A DNA stretch of 64,000 nt from Pseudomonas putida (GCF_016406145.1 NZ_CP066306.1:4464001-4528000); one strand, 5' to 3'; shown: positions 1-8,513, counted from the first letter of the stretch. Translations and numbers: made by a program. The notes: generated from the letters alone by a model not told the origin.

Positions 1-1240
1 GGGTGATGCTGCCCCCGCCGTAGGACAGTACTAGGCAGTACCAGTACGACACTTCCTGGCCTGGGGAGTTGGCGTTGTTACGGCCTAGAATTTTCGGATT
101 CCATCCGGAGGCGATAACCGCATTCCAGTCGGTGACATCATCAGAATTATTGAACACCGGCCCGGCCGCTGTAATGGCTGCGTGCACGAAAGAGGTGTTA
201 GCCAATTGCGTAGTATCGGTTCCGGTCGCAGCAGTAGGTGCCGCTGGCACGCCAGTGAACGTCGGACTAGCCAGCGGCGCCTTAACCGCCACAGCTGTGT
301 CAACCTGGGTCTTTGTGTACACGTCTGTCAGGCCATAACCCACCACCGTGCTCGGGCTGGTCGCTGCGGTTACCCGGCCGTAGGCATCTACCGACACACT
401 GCGATAGGTGCCAGCGGCTACACCACTACGTCCAAATGCCATTTCATAGGCCAAGGCGGTGACGCCCAAGGTAATCGGCGCATCGGTCAGCAGCTGCCAA
501 GCGCTGTTGCCGTTCAGCGCGCCGCGCTCGACCAGCACCAGCATGCCCGGTGTCACCTTGGCGCTGGTATCCGCGTCGCTGCAGCGTGCCCAGGGCCCGC
601 CCGCCACCACAAGGTACAGACCATTATCCTTACCAATTGTCTGGTTCTTCACCAAGACCCGTGCGCCGGCGGTCAGCGCCACCCCGTCGACCGTCTGCAA
701 CCCGTTCAGCGGGATATTGGCGGTAGTCGCCGCCAGCACCGAATGCTTGAAATCCTGCCTGGCCAACTCCTCGGTCACCCACTCTCGGGTAGCCAGCACT
801 ACGGCCGGGTCAATTTTCAGCTGCACATTACTAGCACTGCTGACCACCAAGTTCATTCGCACCACCTGGGTACGTCCTGAGCCTTGGCTTAGCAACGGTT
901 TATAGGTCGGCGCGCAGTTGGCCACAGCAACCATGTCGCCATCGGCATCATAAAGCGCGATCTCACGAATCCACTTACCGCCGACGTCAGCAGGGATGAC
1001 CTGCTCGGCAATGATGATCGCGTTGTTATTGTCATCCACCTTAAGCTGATTCAACGGCGCACGGCGCCATTCGTTGATGAGGCTGGTCTGAGTGGCATTG
1101 GGAGTCGGGTCTGTGCCGTTGGCGTCACCTACGCCCATTTGAGTGATTTTCCACGCGATGCCCAAAGCATCCGCGTTTGCTTGTTTCGCCGCGCCCACGT
1201 TAGTAAGGATGGCGTAGAACTGAGAAGTCTGGTCAACCAT
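1..1240 (-). CDS. Tailocin tail fibre, 3' end beyond window (P2 gpH-like)
   Basis: The tail fibre binds the target-cell surface and sets the killing range of the particle. The minus strand reads without a stop from the ATG at 1240 to the window edge, about 413 codons, so the C-terminal receptor-binding end is missing. The N-terminus (MVDQTSQFYAILTNVG, then KWIREIALYDADGDMVAVAN) matches the phage tail-fibre/collar N-terminal domain that docks to the baseplate. The middle has a segment rich in GLYLV and GNSAWQLL motifs, followed by ASPTFTGVPAAPTA, a phrase common in phage fibre shafts. The start overlaps the end of gpI by 8 bases, as expected in a tail operon. Seen: reading frame and motifs. 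Known: R-pyocin order gpI then fibre. A fibre chaperone and the sheath and tube genes would be expected further left. Confidence 0.88.
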   Translation of the reverse strand, partial: MVDQTSQFYAILTNVGAAKQANADALGIAWKITQMGVGDANGTDPTPNATQTSLINEWRRAPLNQLKVDDNNNAIIIAEQVIPADVGGKWIREIALYDADGDMVAVANCAPTYKPLLSQGSGRTQVVRMNLVVSSASNVQLKIDPAVVLATREWVTEELARQDFKHSVLAATTANIPLNGLQTVDGVALTAGARVLVKNQTIGKDNGLYLVVAGGPWARCSDADTSAKVTPGMLVLVERGALNGNSAWQLLTDAPITLGVTALAYEMAFGRSGVAAGTYRSVSVDAYGRVTAATSPSTVVGYGLTDVYTKTQVDTAVAVKAPLASPTFTGVPAAPTAATGTDTTQLANTSFVHAAITAAGPVFNNSDDVTDWNAVIASGWNPKILGRNNANSPGQEVSYWYCLVLSYGGGSIT

Positions 1241-1841
1241 GTGCAATGTCCAAGGTATCGATTGTATGTTCGCGGCCGCCGCGGCCGATGGTGCCCACAA
1301 CCTCAATGTCACGAGGCGCCGGCGGATAGATGTCCAGTTCGTCGCCATCCTGGATGGCGCAGCCGACATGAAGCGCGCCACGGCTTTCAAGACTGATGAC
1401 CAGGCCGGTGAGGTGGCGGCTGACCGGCCGGGCGTCGTCGATCAGCGACGACAACTCCTGGTAGGTGCTTTCGCTGATGCCGGCATCGGTAACGCCGATC
1501 TTCAAAGCGAAAGTGCCTGCCGGCGCCGGCGGTGTAACCTGCCACCACTCCTTCACCTCGATCAGGTAGCCAAACGGCTCAACCACCCGCCTGAGCGCAC
1601 CCAAGGTGCCTTTATGGGCATGGACGAAGAACGCCGAGCGGATTACCGAGCGCTTGATCACCTCGCTCCAGCTATCTTCCCAGCGGTCCACCGACCAGGC
1701 CCAGGCCAACTGGTAGAGCAAGTGGGATGGGCAGGTGTCGGGGTTATAGAGCAGGCGCAGGCTGGCCCTAAGGTCTTCGTCGGCAGCGGTTTCGATGGCC
1801 CGCTCCAGTGGTGTGCGGTTCAACGGCAACAGGCTCTGCAT
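1233..1841 (-). CDS. Baseplate wedge protein, P2 gpI-like
   Basis: This 202-residue protein resembles P2 gpI, the baseplate wedge component that joins gpJ and carries the tail fibres. Supporting features are the N-terminal stretch LLPLNRTPLERAIE, the motif LYNPDTCPSHLLYQLAWAWSVD near residues 32-52, and the segment KGTLGALRRVVEPFGY, all typical of the phage tail protein I family. I place the start at the ATG at 1841 because a GGGGTGG ribosome site lies five bases upstream; an in-frame GTG at 1850 is possible but overlaps gpJ. Its 3' end overlaps the fibre start. It belongs to the minus-strand operon V-W-J-I-fibre. Confidence 0.88.
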   Translation of the reverse strand: MQSLLPLNRTPLERAIETAADEDLRASLRLLYNPDTCPSHLLYQLAWAWSVDRWEDSWSEVIKRSVIRSAFFVHAHKGTLGALRRVVEPFGYLIEVKEWWQVTPPAPAGTFALKIGVTDAGISESTYQELSSLIDDARPVSRHLTGLVISLESRGALHVGCAIQDGDELDIYPPAPRDIEVVGTIGRGGREHTIDTLDIAHG

Positions 1842-1842
1842 G

Positions 1843-2724
1843 TCAACCACCCCGCTTGAGCGTAAAGCCAGTGCACCAAGCGGCCTGCGCCTTGGTAGGG
1901 CGGATGTCGGTCCAATCGGTCAGCTCGACCCGGCTCACGCCGTCGATATGCAATTGTGCGTCGATGCCCGACCGGGATACGTCCAACCCCAGGCGCCGTC
2001 GTGGGTTCACCCAGGCTTGGAGCCTGCGCTGGCACTGGGCAAGGATCGCTTCATACTCAGGGCCGCTATCAGCCATGTAGAGCACGGCATCAATGCGGTA
2101 CGGCAGCACCATGGCGCTGCGCACATTGAGGCGATCGGCCACCGGACGGATATCGTCGTCATTGAGATAGGCCGCCACTTGCGCGAGCAGTTCGGCGCTG
2201 GCTGTACCGTTACCCTCCAGGCTCAGTACGGTCACATCCACCACGGCCGGCGACGGGCTTTCGGCGGTGGCGTCAGCCACCTGCCCCGAAGAGTTGCGGG
2301 CATGCAAGATGTAGCTGTTGCGAGGGCCGGCGGTGGTCAGGCCTTCATAGACCAGCTGCACCCTCTCGCGCAGCGCATCGTCCGATTCGAGCAGCGCAGC
2401 AGCGGGCGGCACGCTAGTGAGGTCCTCGGCCTGAATAACCAGACGCTGCAGGCCGACATTCGCTGCCAACTGGTCCAGGTCAGTGCCTTGGGCATAGGCC
2501 AGAAGCAGCGCTTTGGCCGCATCGTTGACACGGGCCCGATTGAGCAGTTTCCGGTAGGCGCCAACCTCCAGCAGCTTGGTTACCGGGTCGCTCTCCAGGC
2601 TGGCAGTCCAGCCCTCGCCAAGGTATTCGCGGAAGGTTTGCAGATCAGCCTGGTAAAGGCTTTCGTAATCGAGGTCCTCAAGCAGTTGAGGCACAGGCAG
2701 TTTCGACAGGTCTACCAGGCTCAT
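1843..2724 (-). CDS. Baseplate assembly protein, P2 gpJ-like
   Basis: This 293-residue protein resembles P2 gpJ, the large baseplate wedge protein of contractile tails. It opens with LSKLPVPQLLEDLDYE and contains the AYAQGTDLDQLAANVGLQRL motif around residues 94-113 and a GLTTAGPRNSYILHA segment around residue 150, both hallmarks of the gpJ/gp47 baseplate family. The ATG overlaps the gpW stop as ATGA (2721-2724), indicating translational coupling. The ORF ends one base before the chosen gpI start. Length is normal for the family (about 290-300 residues). Confidence 0.92.
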   Translation of the reverse strand: MSLVDLSKLPVPQLLEDLDYESLYQADLQTFREYLGEGWTASLESDPVTKLLEVGAYRKLLNRARVNDAAKALLLAYAQGTDLDQLAANVGLQRLVIQAEDLTSVPPAAALLESDDALRERVQLVYEGLTTAGPRNSYILHARNSSGQVADATAESPSPAVVDVTVLSLEGNGTASAELLAQVAAYLNDDDIRPVADRLNVRSAMVLPYRIDAVLYMADSGPEYEAILAQCQRRLQAWVNPRRRLGLDVSRSGIDAQLHIDGVSRVELTDWTDIRPTKAQAAWCTGFTLKRGG

Positions 2725-3047
2725 AAGCGTACCTCCAGTACTGCTTCATCCCCCAGATAACGTCCACTTAGGACCAGGCTGACCTGCCCCTCAAGCACCG
2801 CCACAACTTTTACCCGGTCTAGCTGCAAGCGCGGCTCCCAACGGCCCAATGCACGGGCGACTTCCGCTTGCACCGCGCTTTTCCAACCATCGTTGACCGG
2901 CAGGTCGACAAAACGGCGCAACTGGCTGCCGTACTCAGGACGCATGCGACGGCTGCCCAGCGGTGTGGCAAGGATGTCTTCGATGGACTGGCGCAGGTGG
3001 GCAACGCCGGCCAGTGGCAGGCCGGTGCGGCGGTCCATGCCGATCAT
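2721..3047 (-). CDS. Baseplate protein gpW (T4 gp25-like)
   Basis: This 108-residue protein belongs to the gpW/gp25-like family of baseplate wedge proteins, which nucleate sheath assembly at the baseplate. It has the conserved core SIEDILATPLGSRRMRPEYG at about residues 21-40, where the family carries its RPEYG signature. The start at 3047 is supported by a strong AGGAGG seven bases upstream; an ATG three codons later is less likely. Unlike its neighbours it is not tightly linked to gpV: 87 bases with a terminator-like hairpin lie between them. Confidence 0.92.
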   Translation of the reverse strand: MIGMDRRTGLPLAGVAHLRQSIEDILATPLGSRRMRPEYGSQLRRFVDLPVNDGWKSAVQAEVARALGRWEPRLQLDRVKVVAVLEGQVSLVLSGRYLGDEAVLEVRL

Positions 3048-3106
3048 GGCGCACCTCCTGCTGGGCGTGCGTCCGGTGAATGGGTATGCATGGCATTCTC
3101 CAGGGA

Positions 3107-3131
3107 TGAAAAAGCCCGCTGCGGCGGGCTT
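3107..3131 (-). terminator. Terminator-like hairpin between gpV and gpW
   Basis: On the minus strand the sequence AAGCCCGC, a four-base loop, GCGGGCTT and then a run of T forms an eight-pair stem with a T5 tract. It lies immediately downstream of the gpV stop, inside what should be one structural operon. It looks like a genuine intrinsic terminator. Whether transcription stops here, or a phage-like antiterminator lets it through, cannot be decided from sequence. Confidence 0.65.
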
Positions 3132-3134
3132 GGT

Positions 3135-3695
3135 TCAGTGCTTGTGATTGGCGGTGTTGCCGGCGGTATCAATGACCCGCCCACCGCTATTGATGTCCCC
3201 ACTAACGCTCAGCGGACCGTCGATGACGACGTTGCCGATAAGGCGGATCGCAGCAGCCTTGAGCGTGATGGCATCATCGCTAATCTCCACGGAGCTGGCG
3301 CCAACCTTGATACTGACGGTGCCGCTGGGTAGTTGGATGTCGTAACGCCTGGCCTGCCAGTCATAAGTCAGCGAGCCGCCATCCTCGAACTGCCAGACTT
3401 CCGTATGGTCGAGCTGTGCTGGCGGGAGGCCTGCGTTGCCGTAAAGGCCAGGGATGAAGGTGCCTTGGGCCAGCTCGCCACTAGGGCTGAGCAACACCCC
3501 CTGCTCACCGAGGGTGGGAGCCCGCCAATGACGGGCCTTGCCTGCGGCCTGTGCATGCCAGCGCAGCCAGGCGCTGGTCCACCCGCTGCCATCGGAGACC
3601 CGCAACCGGGCGGCTGCAAGATCTACGGCGACCACCCGACAGGGAATGATCATGCACGCCAGCATGCGATCATGCATTGCACTCACGTAACTCAT
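3135..3695 (-). CDS. Baseplate spike protein gpV
   Basis: This 186-residue protein is a gpV-type central spike, the trimer at the tip of the tail that pierces the target outer membrane. It has an OB-fold N-terminal half (CRVVAVDLAAARLRVSDG, then GEQGVLLSPSGEL), a beta-helical C-terminal half (repeats such as VEISDDAITLKAAAIRLIG), and ends in NHKH. The terminal H-x-H is the known iron-binding apex motif of P2-like spikes. The start is the ATG at 3695, with GAGGAT upstream and overlapping the previous gene by four bases; the frame is open further upstream but lies inside that gene. It corresponds to PA0616 of the R-pyocin cluster. Confidence 0.9.
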   Translation of the reverse strand: MSYVSAMHDRMLACMIIPCRVVAVDLAAARLRVSDGSGWTSAWLRWHAQAAGKARHWRAPTLGEQGVLLSPSGELAQGTFIPGLYGNAGLPPAQLDHTEVWQFEDGGSLTYDWQARRYDIQLPSGTVSIKVGASSVEISDDAITLKAAAIRLIGNVVIDGPLSVSGDINSGGRVIDTAGNTANHKH

Positions 3696-4189
3696 GCCAG
3701 ATCCTCGGGCGCGATGTAGCGGTCTTGGTTGCCCTGCCCGACCTCGGGTGCAAGGCCCAGCATCAGGCTCCCGGGCGGCTGGTCCGGCCAATGCCAACGA
3801 GGATCACCGAGGAGCACCGGTTGGTCCCAGCGCACCGTCCATGCACTGCCCTCGAATTGCGCGTGGGCATTACGACTGGCCTCGACGAAATCCAGGGCCC
3901 AGTGCTGCTGGCGCAGCAGGTCCATCAGTTGCGCGGCCAGCATGCTCCCTTGCAGGCGAGACTCGGGGTTGGTGCTATCGGCGGTGATATCTGCCTCGAA
4001 GGTAGCAATCAGCACCGAGCGGCCATCACGCGGAGCGGCATCTGCCATCATCCGCACGATGCCGTGTCGCAATGCCGGCTGCTCGGGAGTATTTCCTACG
4101 ACTGTATAAGCATCGACGTATGCCAGCTCTGGTATGAGTTCACGAATGGTTGCGGTAACCGCTGCATGTAATGTGGCTAATTCGCTCAT
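3692..4189 (-). CDS. Conserved tailocin protein (PA0615-like position)
   Basis: This 165-residue protein lies between holin and spike, the position of PA0615 in the P. aeruginosa R-pyocin cluster. Its biochemical role is not known to me; by position it is probably a tail or baseplate accessory protein. It is soluble, with no signal peptide or membrane segment, and has a tryptophan-rich C-terminal half (AWTVRWDQPVLLGDPRWHWP). The start at 4189 is supported by AGGAGATATGC directly upstream. The stop overlaps the gpV start (ATGA). Membership of the tail operon is clear; function is inference from context. Confidence 0.75.
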   Translation of the reverse strand: MSELATLHAAVTATIRELIPELAYVDAYTVVGNTPEQPALRHGIVRMMADAAPRDGRSVLIATFEADITADSTNPESRLQGSMLAAQLMDLLRQQHWALDFVEASRNAHAQFEGSAWTVRWDQPVLLGDPRWHWPDQPPGSLMLGLAPEVGQGNQDRYIAPEDLA

Positions 4190-4202
4190 GCATATCTCCT
4201 TG

Positions 4203-4538
4203 TCACTCATCGCTCGACGCGGTGTCACGTAAGCCCAGCCGCCTGATGGCCCAGCGCTCGTAAAGGCGCATGGCGACGTCGGCCCCGCCCACTGCGGTCA
4301 GGCAACCAAATGCACTGGCCGTCCAGATAGAAAAGCCGCTGGCGTACAGCAACATCACTGTCGAAACCCCGCATACCATGCAGGCCCCGGAGCGCAATAC
4401 CAGCCGTCGTAGCAGTGACCAGCCGGTGACTCCCGCCTTGTCGGCCCGCCACATTTCGCCGCTGAGGCCGCCCAGCAATGCCAGGACGATTACCAGCCAG
4501 AGCGGCATCTCCAGTAACGCTTGCTGCTCGTTCGTCAC
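4203..4538 (-). CDS. Holin (phage HP1-type)
   Basis: This 111-residue protein is predicted to form inner-membrane lesions that release tailocin particles by lysis. Two to three hydrophobic segments are visible: MPLWLVIVLALLGGLSG near residues 10-26, a stretch around CMVCGVSTVMLLYASGF, and ASAFGCLTAVGGADVAM. A charged tail ends in DTASSDE. The start is a GTG at 4538 with AGGAGACAGGACA just upstream. It is the first structural gene after the repressor region, equivalent to PA0614. No endolysin is visible here; in relatives it lies at the far end of the cluster. Confidence 0.82.
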   Translation of the reverse strand: MTNEQQALLEMPLWLVIVLALLGGLSGEMWRADKAGVTGWSLLRRLVLRSGACMVCGVSTVMLLYASGFSIWTASAFGCLTAVGGADVAMRLYERWAIRRLGLRDTASSDE

Positions 4539-4620
4539 TGTCCTGTCTCCTGTGTAATGCCCACCGGCAGTGGCCGGTAGGTTGGTGGTGGGTACTCTGC
4601 GCCTGGGAAACCGGCATTCC

Positions 4621-4645
4621 AAAAAGCCCGGTGCCCAGGCTTTTC
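4621..4645 (-). promoter_or_regulatory. Leader hairpin with T-tract upstream of holin
   Basis: Between the predicted promoter (near 4855) and the holin start (4538), the minus strand carries AAAAGCC, a loop of about nine bases, GGCTTTTT. The stem is short but followed by T5, resembling a weak intrinsic terminator or attenuator in a leader of roughly 300 nucleotides. It could instead be a remnant of an older terminator. Confidence 0.4.
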
Positions 4646-4854
4646 AGTAATGCGTTGTCTAACCGCCGGCCACGACTGGTGACGCCGGACGGTTACGCTT
4701 CAAATTGGTGACTCCGACCACGGCTGCCTGCCCGCCGGATAACTGTTCGTGGTGCTTTACGCTGCACACCCGGGCCAGTTGCCAACCCTCTGAACAGTTG
4801 AGGCCTGTTCATCGCTGCCTGTGTAACAACCGGTTTACGTCCGGCTTGAGACAC

Positions 4855-4927
4855 AGACTATGCATTAATGCATATCCAGTCAATGCATTTATTCATTAAT
4901 TTTTGTGACTGCATTTGCTGAAATGCA
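4855..4927 (-). promoter_or_regulatory. Tailocin promoter with TGCAT operator palindromes
   Basis: The minus strand has a sigma70-like promoter: -35 TTGACT (4883-4878), a 17-base spacer, and -10 TAGTCT (4860-4855). The spacer contains a perfect 12-base palindrome, TGCATTAATGCA (4872-4861), extending to 16 bases as TATGCATTAATGCATA (4874-4859). A second ATGCAT overlaps the -35 end (4888-4883), and an inverted repeat TGCATTT-GCTG-AAATGCA lies upstream (4910-4927). The stretch is AT-rich compared with its surroundings. I infer these are operators for the adjacent S24 repressor, so repressor cleavage during DNA damage would open the tail operon. No experimental support is available from the sequence. 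Confidence 0.62.
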
Positions 4928-4970
4928 TGAAAGCCTTTTAAGCTCAGACCTGTAGGACTTTTCACCAAGC

Positions 4971-4998
4971 AAAAAAAACCCGCTAAAGCGGGTCTTTT
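4971..4998 (-). terminator. Intrinsic terminator of the repressor gene
   Basis: ACCCGCT, a two-base loop and AGCGGGT form a seven-pair GC-rich stem (4978-4993), with T-rich flanks on both strands. It lies just downstream of the repressor stop at 5013 and would insulate the tailocin promoter from repressor transcription. Confidence 0.8.
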
Positions 4999-5012
4999 TG
5001 AAAAACGCCTGG

Positions 5013-5750
5013 TCAGCGTGCGTACATGCCCCACCAGAACACATGCCCGAGCAAGCTGATCTGCTCCTCCTGCAACAGCTGAAAGCTGTAGTCTTCATCA
5101 GGGTGTTCGTCGCGATTGAAGCTGCGCAGGCGGATACCGGTGGGCAGCCGATACACCTGCTTCACGCGCAATTGGCCATTGTGGTTGATGGCGTAGAGGT
5201 CGCCATCAATGATGTCACCGATCGAACACTTGCCGGTATTGACCCCGACCGTCGCCCCATCGCGCAGTACCGGCAGCATGCTGTTGCCGCGAACGGTCAC
5301 GCACTTGGCCTGATCGAACTGCACACCATTATGGCGCAGGCTGCGCTTACCAAAGCGCAGGCGGGCGCGCTCGCTTTCCTCGATGACGAATCTTCCAGAT
5401 CCTGCTGCCAATTCGACCTCACGAAGAAAGGGTACTGACACCTCGTCGTCCTCGACGGGCGTTTCATCGTCCCACAGGCTGATGTCGCTGAGGTCGGCAT
5501 GGCCGTGTGCGGGCAAGGCGGCTTCGCGTGAGGCGCCAAGTTCGGCGCGGCCGCGCAGCTGTTCAGTGCTGACGCCGAAATAATCGGCAATTTTCGACAC
5601 GTGCCTATCCGAGGGATCGGCGATCTTCTCGCTGAGGATCCGCGACAGGGTGGATTGAGGCACGCCCGTGCGCCGGTGCAGCTCTGTGGGGGACAGGCCG
5701 TGGCGGGCGAGCAACTCTCTGAGTACGGTGGCTACATTGCGTTTTTGCAT
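5013..5750 (-). CDS. S24-family tailocin repressor (PrtR/CI-like)
   Basis: This 245-residue LexA/CI-type repressor keeps tailocin genes silent until RecA filaments trigger self-cleavage. It has an N-terminal helix-turn-helix (LSPTELHRRTGVPQSTLSRI, residues 19-38) and a C-terminal S24 peptidase domain with catalytic Ser157 in GNSMLP and Lys197 in LRVKQVY. The likely scissile bond is Ala116-Gly117 in LAAGSG. The start is uncertain: ATGs at 5750 and 5759 are both possible and neither has a ribosome site. I chose 5750 because a putative promoter would begin transcription there, giving a leaderless message as in lambda cI. It is divergent from mutS. No PrtN-like activator is visible in this window. 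Confidence 0.9.
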   Translation of the reverse strand: MQKRNVATVLRELLARHGLSPTELHRRTGVPQSTLSRILSEKIADPSDRHVSKIADYFGVSTEQLRGRAELGASREAALPAHGHADLSDISLWDDETPVEDDEVSVPFLREVELAAGSGRFVIEESERARLRFGKRSLRHNGVQFDQAKCVTVRGNSMLPVLRDGATVGVNTGKCSIGDIIDGDLYAINHNGQLRVKQVYRLPTGIRLRSFNRDEHPDEDYSFQLLQEEQISLLGHVFWWGMYAR

Positions 5751-5754
5751 AGCT

Positions 5755-5798
5755 TGCATAATGCAGCGCCGCTGCAGGAAATGCAATCCATGCAGCCG
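5755..5798 (-). promoter_or_regulatory. Putative repressor promoter with TGCAT sites
   Basis: On the minus strand TTGCAT (5786-5781), 17 bases and CATTAT (5763-5758) form a plausible -35/-10 pair whose transcript would begin near 5751. The region also carries TGCATAATGCA (5755-5765), close to the palindrome at the tailocin promoter, and ATGCA repeats at 5781-5785 and 5790-5794. This suggests autoregulation. Some of the ATGCA words are simply the start codons followed by CA, which weakens the case. Confidence 0.45.
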
Positions 5799-5898
5799 GG
5801 GCGCGAAGGCGCGCGCCCGGCGCCTGCATCTCGGCCAAAAAGCCTGTACCATTGCCGGTTTCAAAATCGCCAACCAGATACCCGCTGTAAGGCCCTGA

Positions 5899-8472
5899 AT
5901 GTCTGATCTTTCCGCACACACACCGATGATGCAGCAGTACTGGAAGCTGAAAAACCAGCACCCGGACCAGCTGATGTTCTACCGCATGGGCGACTTTTAC
6001 GAAATCTTCTATGAAGATGCGAAAAAAGCCGCAAAACTGCTGGATATCACCCTGACAGCCCGTGGCCAGTCAGCCGGCCAGTCGATCCCCATGTGCGGAA
6101 TTCCTTTCCACTCGCTGGAAGGCTACCTGGCCAAGCTGGTCAAGCTCGGCGAGTCGGTGGTGATCTGCGAGCAGATCGGCGACCCCGCCACCAGCAAGGG
6201 CCCGGTAGAACGTCAGGTGGTGCGCATCATCACCCCCGGCACAGTCAGCGACGAAGCGTTACTCGACGAGCGCCGCGACAACCTGATTGCCGCACTGCTG
6301 GGGGACGAGCGCCTGTTTGGCCTGGCGGTGCTGGATATCACCAGCGGCAACTTCAGCGTGCAGGAGATCAAGGGCTGGGAAAACCTGCTGGCCGAGCTTG
6401 AACGCATCAACCCTGTCGAACTGCTGATCCCCGACGACTGGCCCCGCGACCTGCCGGCCGAGAAACGTCCGGGCGCACGCCGACGAGCCCCTTGGGACTT
6501 CGACCGCGACTCGGCACGCAAGGCTCTGTGTCAGCAGTTCGCAACCAAAGACCTCAAGGGCTTTGGTTGCGACAAGCTGACCCTGGCCATCGGCGCCGCC
6601 GGCTGCCTGCTGACCTACGCCAAGGAAACCCAACGCACCGCCCTGCCCCACCTGCGCAGCTTGCGCCATGAGCGCCTGGACGACACCGTGATCCTCGACG
6701 GGGCCAGCCGCCGCAACCTGGAGCTGGACATCAACCTGGCAGGTGGTCGCGACAATACCTTGCAGTCGGTGATCGACCGCTGCCAGACCGCAATGGCCAG
6801 CCGCCTGCTGACCCGTTGGCTGAACCGCCCGCTGCGCGACCTCAAGGTCTTGCAGGCGCGCCAGGATTCGATTCGCTGCCTGCTCGATGGCTACCGCTTC
6901 GAAAAACTGCAGCCGCAACTCAAGGAAATTGGCGATATCGAGCGGATCCTCGCCCGTATCGGCCTGCGTAATGCCCGCCCGCGCGATCTGGCGCGCCTGC
7001 GTGATGCCCTCGGCGCCCTGCCCGAACTGCAGAACGCCATGGCTGAGCTGGAAGCCCCACACCTGGCGCGCTTGGCGGCCATCACCGGCACCTACCCGGA
7101 GCTGGCCAGCCTGCTGGAGCGGGCAATCATAGACAACCCGCCAGCAGTGATCCGCGACGGCGGCGTACTCAAGGCCGGCTATGACAACGAGCTGGACGAT
7201 CTGCTGGCGATCAGTGAGAACGCCGGCCAGTTCCTGATCGACCTGGAAGCCCGCGAGAAGGCCCGCACCGGTCTTGCCAACCTGAAAGTCGGCTACAACC
7301 GCGTGCATGGCTACTTCATCGAGCTGCCGACCAAGCAGGCCGAACAGGCCCCGGGCGACTACATTCGTCGCCAGACCCTCAAAGGCGCCGAGCGCTTCAT
7401 CACGCCGGAGCTCAAGGCTTTCGAGGACAAGGCGCTGTCGGCCAAGAGCCGCGCCCTGGCCCGCGAGAAGATGCTGTACGACGCGTTGCTCGAAACACTC
7501 ATCAGTCACCTTGCACCGCTGCAGGACAGCGCCGCGGCGCTGGCCGAGCTGGACGTGCTGAGCAACCTTGCCGAGCGGGCGCTCAACCTGGACCTGAACT
7601 GCCCCCGTTTCGTCGACGAACCGTGCCTGCGCATCGACCAGGGGCGTCACCCGGTGGTCGAACAGGTACTGACCACGCCGTTCGTAGCCAACGACCTGGG
7701 CCTGGACAACAGCACCCGGATGCTGATCATCACCGGTCCGAACATGGGTGGTAAATCTACCTACATGCGCCAGACCGCACTGATAGTGCTGATGGCGCAC
7801 ATCGGCAGTTTCGTTCCGGCGGCCAGCTGCGAACTATCGCTGGTCGATCGCATCTTCACCCGTATCGGCTCCAGTGACGACCTGGCAGGAGGCCGCTCGA
7901 CGTTCATGGTCGAGATGAGCGAAACCGCCAACATTCTGCACAACGCCACTGACCGCAGCTTGGTACTGATGGACGAAGTCGGCCGTGGCACCAGCACCTT
8001 CGACGGTTTGTCGCTGGCCTGGGCGGCTGCCGAGCGCCTGGCACAGCTGCGTGCGTACACGCTGTTCGCCACGCACTACTTCGAGCTGACCGTACTGCCT
8101 GAAAGCGAACCGCTGGTGGCCAACGTCCACCTGAACGCTACCGAACACAACGAGCGCATCGTGTTCCTGCACCATGTGCTGCCTGGCCCCGCCAGCCAGA
8201 GCTACGGCCTGGCCGTGGCGCAACTGGCAGGCGTACCGTCGCCGGTCATCCAGCGTGCGCGCGAGCACCTCGGCCGGCTGGAGACCAGCAGCCTGCCCCA
8301 CGAACAAGCTGTCTCGAAAAAAACCAAGGGCGAGCCACAAGCACCGCACCAGAGCGACCTGTTCGCCAGCCTGCCACACCCGGCAATCGAAAAGCTGGGC
8401 AAGCTGGACCTGGACGACATGACTCCGCGTCAAGCTATCGAAATGCTATATCAACTAAAGAACCTGTTATAA
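5899..8472 (+). CDS. mutS: DNA mismatch repair ATPase MutS
   Basis: MutS recognises base mismatches and small loops and starts methyl-independent or strand-directed repair with MutL. At 857 residues it is normal length. The mismatch-wedge F-x-E motif is at Phe33-Glu35 (GDFYEIF). The Walker [10 protein letters not shown] is at about 613-621 and Walker [13 protein letters not shown] around 688-699, followed by the ABC-type signature region and the THYFEL motif. The C-terminal tetramerisation tail ends in YQLKNLL. The start is the ATG at 5899 with AAGG upstream. In several pseudomonads tailocin clusters sit between mutS and cinA-recA, consistent with the neighbours here. Confidence 0.98.
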
Positions 8473-8513
8473 CGGCGTGCACCACAAGCTGGTAGAATCC
8501 GCCGCGGTTTGCT

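Noticed and set aside
4705..4899. A 64-codon plus-strand frame in the tailocin control region
   Set aside because: No ribosome site or recognisable motif, and it overlaps the promoter and operators.
6259..7800. A 513-codon open frame opposite mutS
   Set aside because: Lies wholly within mutS on the other strand with no motif of its own.
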